Positions 1-10,000 of a stretch of 64,000 nt of DNA are shown one piece after another. This DNA is from Austropuccinia psidii (Eukaryota > Basidiomycota > Pucciniomycetes > Pucciniales > Sphaerophragmiaceae). How positions within the stretch are numbered: position 1 is the stretch's first letter; every line of letters begins with the position of its first letter. The position numbers and the translations under genes are program-made. The notes beneath the pieces were generated by a model, which was given only the letters and a program-made list of their open reading frames with translations, did not search any database and was not told the origin of the DNA. The DNA lies in contig JALGQZ010000001.1 of assembly GCA_023105745.1 (NCBI GenBank), positions 48,483,662 to 48,547,661 on the forward strand. Direction: 5' to 3'.

Positions 1-50
1 TAAATCCCACCTCAGTCTCCTTTTTTATGAAACATGTGGGACTTCTGTAC

Positions 51-420
51 TTAAAAATAGTCATATTACAAACAAGAAAAAAAACTTATTGTGCCTTCTC
101 CTGTTGTCCCACCAAAAGAACACCCCCAATTCATGGGCTTCTGGTTCTTTATTTTACATATTGAACCCTTTGTTTTAAAAAAAGCTGAAGGAAATTAATA
201 AGTGGTAAGTTTTTATAGTAATTTTTTAAAAATAGTCATATTAAAAAGACAGAAAAAAAACATTAAAAAAAAAACTTTTTGTGCCTTCACTTACCCCACC
301 AAAAAAACTTCCCAAAATTATGGGCTTCTGGTTCTTTCTTCTCCATGTTGAACCCTTTCTTTTTTAAAAAGAGAAGGAAACTGATAAGTGGAAAGATTTT
401 AAATGAATTTTCTAAAAAAA
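51..420. repeat. Tandem duplication, two units of about 175-190 bp
   Basis: Two diverged head-to-tail units. Each starts near an aaaaatagtcatatta motif (about 52 and 227), then has an A-rich run, gtgcctt (91 and 281), a ccaccaaaa block, gggcttctggttctt and ttgaaccctt. The short ORFs across it on both strands lie in A-rich repeat and have no protein-like features. The remainder of 1-952 is AT-rich sequence in which I recognise nothing. It is the left flank of the solo LTR that starts at 953. Confidence 0.7.
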
Positions 421-952
421 CATGCCATTTTCTCATATTGGCCAAATTTGAGAAATTTGGCCAAAAAAAATATGACAAAATTTGTGGATATTGACATCCC
501 ATTTCAGGAAAAATATGGCAAAAAAAATGAAAAAAAACCTCAAAACTGATCCTGAGGAATTCTTTTTCAAAAATAAGGTCACTTACATGTTTTTACCATA
601 AACGTACATGTTTTGGCCATAAATTGGTATAAACACATAAGGGCTTACATGTTTTTACTAAAAGATTATGGGTGTTTACCAACAACCTAATTATTATTTC
701 TTAAAGAAAAAAAAATCAAAACTTAAAAAATAAATATTTTTTTTCCTATTTTTAAAATTTTCTGTATTCTTGACATAGGTTTCCATAAATTACTTTATAA
801 CTACTTTATTCAATAATTTGAGCAATTAATGCATTTTTATAGTTATTTCATTCTGATAAAATAACTTAAATTCAAATTCTACTTTCATCTATTGGAAAGT
901 TCTGAGTCTGGCATTCCAGAGTCAAGAGTTGAAATTCAATCTAGCGCAAGAT

Positions 953-1475
953 TGTGTGCCTTGAATTATACTTTATATACTGAAATAGGACACACTTAAT
1001 ATTATAATAAATTCTCAACTATGCATAACCCATTAGCCGTGCATATACCCCAAATTGATCATTTTTTATTTAATAAAAGATAAATAAAATTTGTTTTTGT
1101 AATTAAATTCACAGATTTAAGGCCAGATTTGGATTCTACACAAAATTTCACATAGGGTAGCTCCATAGGGTGAGTAAGCTTAAATTAACTCTGAGGTGTT
1201 AATATTGAAAATAAATCAACACCACATAAAAGAATTGTGAAGATTTTTGTTTTTCTCATTTTCATGCCAAAATCATTCTAATGTCAGAAATTACATGATA
1301 CATATACACTAACAATAGTGTTACACATGCTTGTGGCACTTAATATAACAGTATTTTAAAATACAGCTTGGTTACAACCATAGTGGATATCAGTATTTGA
1401 GCCTTAATTACTATTTTTGATGTGAAAATAGCTAAGGTGGACAAAATAATTCAAATAGAGCCAGTGTGGGATACT
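953..1475 (+). repeat. LTR-D family solo LTR, left fragment
   Basis: Starts TGTGTGCCTTGAA and runs collinearly with the first 520 bp of element D's 5' LTR (46108 onward), including the block on a dark-to-light series of shared motifs such as ggattctacacaaaa, cacctaggg-like and atacacta. The preceding 5 bp are aagat. The far end of this LTR is at 19567 and is followed by aagac, so the target duplication matches at 4 of 5 bases. The rest of the LTR is at about 15730-17373 and 19153-19567. The right edge at about 1475 is approximate. Confidence 0.75.
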
Positions 1476-2534
1476 CCTCTGTGTGGGACAAATGGAGCAC
1501 CTGGAAGGGAAATTAAAAGAAATTTTTTTGAATTGCTTTTATGACTTGTTATGCTTTCTCTGCTTGTGTGCCAGAATAATCTAGACTGCCCTTCCCAATA
1601 ATGCTGAATTATCTTGACTTAAGCTCCAAAGCCAATTTGATTAGTTGATGGTGGCTGAATTAGAGAAGTCTATTGAAAAGACTCTAGCACACTTTGATTG
1701 ATTCTTGAAAAGAGTTATTTAAAGCTTTGAAACAAATCAACATTATCACAATCCAGAAGTATGGGTGGATCCCACCAATAAGTACTACAACAAGCTCAAA
1801 ATATGAGATAATATTGAAACAAACAGAAATTGCTAACATTATAAGATTATTTCATAAGTACTGAGAGATTTTTCTAGTTTTTTGATTTTGTTAAATGTTT
1901 TTAGGATGATTTGGGATAAAACTAATTTTAATTTTAAATGACTAAGATGAAACTATTCAAAAACAGCTACAAGTATTGATAGATTTATAATCAGTATAAA
2001 GGTGACTGAATATGGTATGGGTACTTTTTTGATAGACTAATTTTAATAATAACACCACCAATAATGATATGATTATTTAATTTGATGTTTTTAGCTTAGA
2101 AACTAATTTCTTTGACTGTTAAGTAATACTTGTTTATAAATCACTAAGACTATACTACTAATAAAAGCTATCCTTCCCCAAAGTAAATATCATTATTATA
2201 AAGCTATTTTAATCATGTCAAGGGGACTTTCCTCCTTATTATGTATTAATATGATAAAAGCTATTTTTTTCTTAATAAAGAGGCCTTTTCCCCAATGTTC
2301 AATATTTTCTTTTGCTAGATTAACCTATTAGTAAGGGATGAACTCTGGAAGAAATAAATCAAATTAAATTTCCAGAAGAAGCATTAGGTTTGAAAAATAT
2401 AAATTTGAATCATTTATACTCTCCAGGGTTAGTGTTGGTAAGGAAAAATTCCATCTTGAATTCATGCTAACTTGTGGTTTAATATTTATTCAGTCTTTTG
2501 AAACGTTCCTGGGTGTTCTCTTTTGCCTTGAGGC
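1476..2534. other. Unclassified AT-rich insertion, left part
   Basis: This is part of the sequence that interrupts the LTR-D solo LTR; its right part is 14888-15729. I find no ORF of note, no terminal repeat and no match to the other repeat families in the window. It hosts the LTR-C solo LTR, which lies between tgaat duplications at 2535-2539 and 14883-14887. It may be an old, unrecognisable transposon. The exact junctions with the LTR-D sequence are uncertain. Confidence 0.4.
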
Positions 2535-2539
2535 TGAAT

Positions 2540-3292
2540 TGTGAGCCTTTGAGATATGACCACATACCCAATAAGGTCACAAAGAAGACTCAGAATAATT
2601 ATACCTTTAATATAATTATATTAAAAGTACTTAGAATAATTATACATTAAAAATAATTACTTAAATATACAAAAAATACCATAAATTGTTACAAAAATTG
2701 GTTTAACTTAAAAACCAATGAATCAACATGTAAAAAAAATAATACCATTGGATTCCCCATGGTAAAATACACATATACCATTTCTATGGCATATCTGTAA
2801 AGTCAATATTTAATGAATTATAAGGTATAATACCTTATAAAAAACATAAAACCTTATTTATCTCAGAAGCTAATGAAACAACCTGTGAAATAAATTGTAC
2901 CAGTGGATTCCCCACAAATATCCACACATAAAACAATTAATAAGCTAATTTCCAAAGTTAATACCTAAGGAATTAACCTGAATATATGCACTTTTTTGGT
3001 CGACGCATATATTCAAGGATCATAGCTAATATCTCTTAACCTATACATGATAGAATGATGAACCAAAAATAAAGTTACCACGTAATTACTGTAAGAACAC
3101 AGATATGAACTTTATTTTACAAATTATAAACAAGGTTAAAACCTATAATGAAATATTGATAAAAATCAACAGAGCTGTTGACCACTTTGTTGTGAAAGTG
3201 TTCCAAACTTAAAAAAAAGTATACAGTTGGATTCTACTAGTTCATTCGTGAAGAATGATGTAGTTTTTATTATTAAATTCAGGGTATAACCC
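2540..3292 (+). repeat. LTR-C family solo LTR, left part
   Basis: Starts TGTGAGCCTTTGAGATATG. Together with 13609-14882 it forms a solo LTR of about 2.03 kb that ends CCTTACA and is flanked by perfect 5-bp duplications tgaat (2535-2539 and 14883-14887). It is paralogous to the 5' LTR of element C (36542-39968), where the sequence corresponding to the insertion point (about 37253) is uninterrupted. Chromovirus X was inserted here and duplicated aaccc. Confidence 0.92.
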
Positions 3293-4036
3293 TGTCACAG
3301 GGGCTCTTCGAAGTGAAGAGGGCCTGGCACTCACTTATGGAGGGCTCAAAGATAAGATAAAAGGGAATACACTTAAGAGTGTTAAAGATGAATTACTAAA
3401 AGAATAAATATAAGAAAGCAGAAAAAAAAGATAAGAGTAAAGAATAGAAGAGCCAACCACAAACAAGTCCAAGTCCACTGTTTCAACCTGTCAGAATGGA
3501 AAGAGAAGGGTTAATAAGGATATGGCCACCCAACTCATACTGTACAGGCGAAGAGAGAAATGCAAAGACTAACTTAAGATTTAATAATTATAATACCCAA
3601 AAATAAGGATAAGAATAATTATAAAATAATAAATAAACTAAATTAATTAACTGGGGAAAAGTCCCCAGGGGGGAGAAAGAGGGGCTGGTATATGTGAGAA
3701 TCACCAGCCCTGATCCAGAGAAGAATTTTCATGAGAATAATTGATTACTGAATTGAGCCTGGCCAATACAGGTCCTGTACAGCTGTACAGAACCTGTACA
3801 AGAGGTGTGGTGTATTTGAGTGATCATACAGATTCATACTGGTGTATTGAAACTATATTGGGTGAATCCATCCTGTACAAGTATTGACAGGCTGTATTGA
3901 TGTACCAAACTGTATGCATGTTTCAGAATGAAGATTGCTGAAACTGACTGCTGATGCAGATACTGGATTTGCTGATTTGAGGTGTTTGAGTGGGTGTATG
4001 AATGAATGCCCTTACCCCTGATGGATGGTTGTTACA
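3293..4036 (-). repeat. 3' LTR of chromovirus X (744 bp)
   Basis: On the plus strand it begins tgtcacaggggctcttc and ends gatggttgttaca, giving TG...CA ends. It is nearly identical to 12845-13603. The 15-bp shortfall lies near 3330, between short actca direct repeats. The longer form is also present in the related LTR of element Y (about 58707-58735), so the short form is a deletion in this copy. Confidence 0.96.
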
Positions 4037-4050
4037 GTATCCCCTTCTTG
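4037..4050 (-). other. Polypurine tract of chromovirus X
   Basis: In the coding sense it reads caagaaggggatac, directly next to the TGTAAC start of the 3' LTR. This is the expected position and composition for the plus-strand primer. Between here and about 4560 I see only AT-rich sequence with no convincing ORF. Confidence 0.75.
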
Positions 4051-4619
4051 AAACTGGTGGGCTCCTGAACACCATAATACCCTGCCACTGTTGAGTGGCA
4101 TCTCAATATCCCCACATTTTTTTCAAAAAATTTTCTTTTAAATTTCTTTCCTCTTGACCATTATCCTGAAAATCCTTCATTCCTTCTTCCCTGCCAACTT
4201 CAATTGATTCCCCCTTTTTTCAAGCTTGAGTGAGTATTCCTTCCAGAATATGCCATTCTTTTCTCTTGATTCAATCAGCCATGCCTTGGAATGTGACCTT
4301 GGGATCTGTCCCAGAATAAAGGCCATTGAGCACTTGTGCTCAGAAATTGGGGCCCAATGAGTATATGACTTGTACTCATTGGCCCAGACTTAATCCAATG
4401 AATGAATGCAACTTTCCTCCAAGGGGTCTTGTCCCCATTATCCAAGGAATTGGCCTCAGACAGCCCTCCAAGTGGGTTTTGGGCTGTGGCCTCCATCCTG
4501 AGTGATCTTGATGAAATTTGCTTTTTATGGCCTTTTAGGCCTTTTTGGGTGCTCTGGTGAAAAACCTTGATTTATTGATTTTTGGCCTTTTTTGGCCCTT
4601 TTGAGTCTCTGGGATCCTA

Positions 4620-4665
4620 CGGTCCGCGGTCCGTGGGCCGTACGCCGCGGTCCGCGGTCCGTGGG
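4620..4665. promoter_or_regulatory. GC-rich cluster of four CGG-T-CCG sites
   Basis: CGGTCCG occurs at 4620-4626, 4627-4633, 4648-4654 and 4655-4661, as two copies of an 18-bp direct repeat spaced 28 bp apart in an otherwise AT-rich region. CGG triplets in inverted orientation are the usual target of fungal Zn2Cys6 proteins (established knowledge). The antisense gene starting at 5014 encodes a Zn2Cys6-like motif. The cluster lies about 350-390 bp upstream of that ATG. A role in its regulation is inference. Confidence 0.4.
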
Positions 4666-5013
4666 GGCTATTGGAGGCCCCCAGGACCAAAATGGAGCCC
4701 CTGGGCCCAAATTTGCTGGGGACCCAGGGTGACCAAGGGGCCCAGAAATGGCCCATTTTCAAATTTCACCATATATGGCCTGGACCCATTGAAGGGGTCC
4801 AGGACCATCAAGATCTTGGCCTCCCCCAAAGTTGCAGGGGAGGCCCTGGGTGATGAGTTCAGCCCCAAAGGGGTGTGAACCTTCACCTTACAGGCTTTGA
4901 GGTGGGGCATAATTGAGTTATGGCCCCATTTCCTTGAGTCAAATTTCCTTTTTCTTGATGTGGAGTGGATTGATTCTGACGTCTTGAATCTTCTGCTTGC
5001 ACATTCTTCAGTT

Positions 5014-6254
5014 ATGAGTTCCAAACTGACTGAACTCACTGAATCTTCCCCTTCTGCACCGCCACCGTCTATTCTTCATGGTTCTGGCGTCTTCAGTCGA
5101 TTGTCTTCTCCTTCTATGGCGTCTTCTGGCCATTTTGACCCCTCCCAAACATATGATGGGTTCAGAGCAGTTGAAGTTCTTGATCCTGCCTGTACTGAGT
5201 GTGTGGCCAGGGGTAAGGATTGCTTCCAACATTACAATCCTCGATCGTCAAAATGCCATTTCTGCTTTATTGGGAAGAAGCCATGCCGCCGTACCGGATC
5301 AACTTTGTCCCAGGTCAGGAGGCACCTATGGAGTAGGAAGGATGGGCCTTATGGGCAGGAATTCCCCATTCTTGAGGAACCTACCCCTGATGCCACTTCT
5401 GGATTTTCTCAATGTGAGTGATTTGCATATTTTGATTGAATTGGTGCTGATATCTTGATGTAGTGACTGGTTCCAGGCAGAGGGATGTGGCCAGATGGAC
5501 TAATGTTGGAGGGTCCATTCCAATTGGTGGTAGGCCCATCCACTACAGCTCAGAAATTCCAATTTCAAGAACCAATGCTGATGGAGTGGTGAAAGTAGTG
5601 AAGAAGCTAAGAAGAATTGTTGATTCCCCATCAGATCCAGATGCTGAAGGAAGTGATGAGTTGGATGGTGAAGAAGTTCAAGTTATTCCTCATTCAAGTG
5701 GCCATCCATCCAGCAATTCCTCTTCTCAACCTCTTGCCAACACCAGATTCCAAAGCCAAATTATTCCCAGCACTCCAAGAAACTTCCAACCAATGCTTGC
5801 TTCTATTCCTACAACCCTTCCTCCTCCTTCACCAACTACTTCCCATACCACCAGGCCTGCCTTGAATCCAGCAGTAAGACCATCTCCAGTTCAACAGCCC
5901 AGAAATTCACCCATAAACACCTCCCGTCAACTCCAACCTGTGGCCAGCTCCAGCAGAAGAAGAGATGGATTGTCTCCTTTGCCGTTTCCTGCCGCTCAAG
6001 TTTTTCAAAGAAGAGAACGTTGGCCTATCCGGGTTACCAGAGAAGATCCCAACGCGGCTAGTGAAAATCAAGATGCTGTGGCCAGATTATTCAGGAGGGT
6101 TGATAGAAATAGCAGAGAGGTGATTATGTATGCCAATGACAGGACTATTCCAGGTACTGCTTCTGAAGAGATGGCTGCAAAATTTGCCTGGTATGAAGAT
6201 GAGTTGATAAATGACTTCCAGAGAACTTTTGATGACTTGGGTCGAGATAACTAG
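5014..6254 (+). CDS. Antisense Zn2Cys6-motif protein carried inside chromovirus X (two exons)
   Basis: The exons are 5014-5413 and 5464-6254, joined in frame to give 396 codons. They run opposite to gag and pol, between pol and the 3' LTR. Cysteines 60, 63, 70, 81, 84 and 91 give C-X2-C-X6-C-X10-C-X2-C-X6-C, exactly the fungal Zn2Cys6 binuclear cluster spacing, with Arg66 and Lys68 in the first loop and Pro76 in the linker loop. The middle (about 160-290) is Ser/Pro/Thr-rich and probably disordered. The last 70 residues (from about Glu-Asn-Gln-Asp-Ala-Val) are charged and look helical. The start at 5014 was chosen because upstream in-frame sequence runs back into repeat; an upstream ATG at 4897 is possible. 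Similar proteins are, from memory, common in Austropuccinia predictions. A DNA-binding role is inferred only from the cysteine pattern. Confidence 0.78.
5414..5463 (+). other. 50-bp intron in the antisense gene
   Basis: The donor is GTGAGTG at 5414, the acceptor is GATGTAG ending at 5463, and a branch-like CTGAT lies near 5445-5450. Removing it fuses the two long ORFs in frame as ...Phe-Ser-Gln-Leu-Thr-Gly-Ser-Arg. Fifty bases is within the short intron range usual for basidiomycetes. An intron in a gene antisense to the element's genomic RNA is not removed when that RNA is copied, so it can persist through retrotransposition. Confidence 0.82.
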
Positions 6255-7030
6255 TTTCCTTTTCCTTGTTTGTGTTTGGTTTGACTTCTATCCCCACTCT
6301 TATAACTACTAAAAAATAAAAAATAAAAAAGATAATGGAACCTCCCAATACATGATTTGGGGAGGGGATGCTGCTGCTTTAAAGAAATAAAAGAAGAAAA
6401 TTATACAAGTAAAGAAGAAAGAAAAAATGAAAGAATAAGAGAAAATGAGAGTAAAGAAAGAAATAAAGAAAAATTCCTGATGGCTGGTCCTTCTTGTGGT
6501 GAGTTGCTTGATTCTGGCCAAGAAGTGTCTGAAAAATGAAAACCAAGCATTTGATGCTCACAGAGTGGCCAAGGTGATGTTTTACAAGAAGTAGAACCCT
6601 CAGGGATGCATACCAGGAGATGGAACTTACTTTCATAACTTCCACTCCCCACCAAGCACCATAAGACTGAAATAAATTGCCATAAATGCCTTCTGAAATG
6701 AATTGCCATAAATGACTACTGAAATGAATTGCCGTAAATGACTTGAAGTAATGAATGTCTTGAATTATGATGATTGGCATAAAATGAAAAGATAATAAAG
6801 AAAGAAAATGAAACATAAAGAAAGAAAACATTGGGCCATATCTTGATAAGGTCCAAATCGGAGGGTATTGATGTTGTATGCTTCCTGAACCTGTCCAAAG
6901 AATTGACAAGTGCTCACAAAGTGGCCAAGGTGATGCTTACAACAACATATGGGTAGAATACCCCCTTAAAGGTGCATGCCAGGAGAGGAACTTACTTTCA
7001 TAACTTCTTCTCCCCACCAAGCACCATAAA
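6255..7030. repeat. Convergent 3' region with a 110-bp direct repeat
   Basis: The 3' ends of the antisense gene and of pol converge here. An A-rich stretch (6305-6480) follows the antisense stop codon. Two imperfect direct repeats, at about 6558-6665 and 6917-7028, share tggccaaggtgatg, then cttactttcataactt and ccccaccaagcaccata. Short ORFs here follow repeat composition and I do not call them. The copies could hold 3' end signals for the convergent transcripts, but the sequence does not prove it. Confidence 0.6.
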
Positions 7031-10000
7031 TCAAACTCTTGAGGTATTTGGACCAGGCTTGTCTGGATACAATGAGTGAAAATCCTTGACAAGGTCTGGT
7101 GAGTTGGTAAGGTTGGAAGATGGTTCCCAAGTGGTTCTTTCTGGGTCTTCACTGAATCCTTTCCACTCTACAAGATACCATAATTTACCTCTTTTGAGTT
7201 TTGAGTCCAGAACCTGAGCCACTTCCCATTCTTCTTTCTCTTCCACTAAAACTGGTGGTGGCGGCAATTGATGACGATTTGGGATAGTTGAATGCTTGAC
7301 TGGTTCTAATAAGGACACATGGAATACAGGGTGAACTGTCTTCCATTGCTGAGGCAGCTTGAGGTGATATGCATGGCTGCCAATCTTCTTAAGAACTTCA
7401 AAGGGTCCCAACCATCTTTCTGATAATTTCTTGGTGGGTCTTGTTGTCTTGATGTTCTTGGAAGCTAGCCATACTTTGTCCCCAGGTTGGAAATCAGGTG
7501 GAATTGCCCTATTTCTATCTGCATACTTCTTTAATCTCCTTATTGCTGACTCTAGTTCTTCTTTGACAACTTGCTGTACTGATTGGAGTTTTGTTGATAA
7601 CTTTCCAGCAGGTGAGTCTTGAGAAATGTGGATTGAGTCAAAGCTGGGATTTCTTCCATAAATGGTGAAAAAAGGTGATTGCTTGGTTGATGAATGTTCT
7701 GCATTATTATAGGCAAATTCAGCCAGAGGGAGCCAGGTGTACCAGTCATCTTGATGATAGCTGACATCCATCCGAAGGTACTGTTCTAGTATCTGATTTA
7801 CCCTCTCTGTCTGTCCATCTGTTTCAGGGTGAAAGGCAGTTGAAAGATCTCTTGATATCTTGAGCTGCTGACACAATTGAGTCCAGAATGATGAAACAAA
7901 TAGGGATCCTCTATCACTGACAATACTGACTGGGAGTCCATGCTTGGAAAATACATGGCTAATGAATATTTGAGCTAAATCCAGAGCAGTGATTGTGCCA
8001 TAAGTTGGGATGAAGATTGCCATTTTTGAGAATCTGTCCACAACTACTAAAATTGAATCAAAGTTGTTGGACAGTGGCAATTGAGTGACAAAGTCCATTG
8101 ATAATGAATTCCAAGGACCAGATGGAATTGAAAGAGGCTTGAGTAATCCAAACTTCTTGTGATGGATGTTCTTGTTTCTTGAACATTGCTGACATGAGGA
8201 CACATAGTCCTTGATGAATTGATTCATGCCAGCCCAATAAAAATCCCTCTTGATGAGCTTGAGGGTCTTCTCCTGGCCAGGATGGCCAGCCAATGGTGAG
8301 TCATGACACTTTTGAAGAATATTGAGTTGAAGTTCTTCATTGCTTGGGATTACCACTCTATCTTTGAATAATAATAACTTGGCTTGAGGTTCAAGAGAAT
8401 AATCTGGAACTGATTCACCTCTTGCTAGTTGCTTGAGTATTTCTTTATAGTCTTTGTCTTTCCATACTTCTTTTTGAATCTTGTCCACTAAATCTGAGAA
8501 AATTTCCACTTTGATTGAGAAGAATCTTGACTCTTGAATTCCATCTTGCTTAAGTATTTGATGAAAATTGTGAGGATTCTTGCTGATGAAGTCCACCCCC
8601 CTCTCTGGGTACACGTCATCCCGACGTGACAAGGCATCCGGCAAAGTGGCCAGCCTGCCTGGGCGGTAAGTGATAGTGAAATGAAATTCTGAGAGAAATT
8701 CAGCCCAACGGGCCTGACGACGAGTAAGAACTTTGGAAGACATGAAAAACTGCAAGGAAGAGTGGTCTGTCAAGACCTCAAAAGGATTGGAAAGAGAAAG
8801 AATAAATGCTCTCCAGCGCTTGAGAGCCCAAACTATGCCAAGGAGTTCCTTGTCATGAATCTCATAGTTGAGCTCAGCTGGTAAGAGCTTGCGACTATCA
8901 AATGCAATGGGATGCTTTCCAGAGTCATTCACCTGACTCAGTACGGCGCCCAATGCATAATCAGAAGCATCAGTCTCTACTATAGTAGGTAGAGAAGGAT
9001 TAAAATGAGATAAGATAGGAGCAGAGGTGAAAGCTTCTTTGAGTGCTTGAAACTGACTAAGAGCTTCCTCATTGAAGATAAAGGGAGAATCTTTTTTAAG
9101 GAGGGATGTGAGAGAAGTGATTTTTTTAGAATAATTTTTAATGAAACGTTGATAAAAATTGGCAAAGCCAAGAAAAGATTGAAGAGCCTTGATGTTTCTG
9201 GGCTGAGGCCAATTGAGGATTTGCTGAACTTTTGAAGAATCCATCTTGAGGCCATCACTTGAAACAACATAGCCCAAGTATTCCACACTTGAGGCATGGA
9301 ATACACACTTGGAGGCTTTGGCAAACAGATTATTGTCCCTCAGTCTTTGGAGGACAGAGGCCACATGTTTGACATGTTCCTCCTCAGAACTGGAAAATAC
9401 CATAATATCATCTAGATAAACCACAACAAACACATCCAAAAAATCTGCAAAGATATCATTTACTAGATTTTGGAAAGAAGCAGGAGCATTGGTCAAACCA
9501 AATGGCATGACCAAATACTCATAACTGCCATATTTGGTTCTAAAAGCAGTTAAGTGCTCATCCCCCTCTTTGATTCTCAGAAGGTTATATGCACCACGCA
9601 AATCTATCTTGGAGAAGATAGTGGAACCGTTGAATACGGTAAGAAGCTGGTTCATAGGAGGAACAGGGTATCTGTTCTTCCTAGTGACAGCATTGAGTTT
9701 GCGGTAGTCAACACACAATCGAAGACCTCCATCCTTTTTCTTGACAAAAAGGACAGGTGCTCCTGTTGAAGAGGAGCTTGGTCTAATGAAACCTTTCTCT
9801 ACATTCTCTGAAATGTAGGCCCGCAGTGTTTCTGACTCTTGATTTGATAATGAGTAGATAACACCAATTGGAGGTAGAAGACCCTCCAATTCGATATGGT
9901 GATCACAGGCACGGTGTGGAGGAAGTTTCTCTGCTTTCACCTTGGAGAATACATCCAAATATTGGTGATAAGCAGGAGGAACAACCTTCAACACAGTTTC

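Noticed and set aside
4535..4878. ORFs on both strands across the GC-rich segment
   Set aside because: They follow from GC-rich repeat composition, overlap each other in opposite strands and lack a domain; the segment is more likely regulatory.
4897..5013. Upstream ATG extension of the antisense gene
   Set aside because: In frame, but it runs into the GC-rich leader region; the ATG at 5014 gives a conventional protein start. Not excluded.
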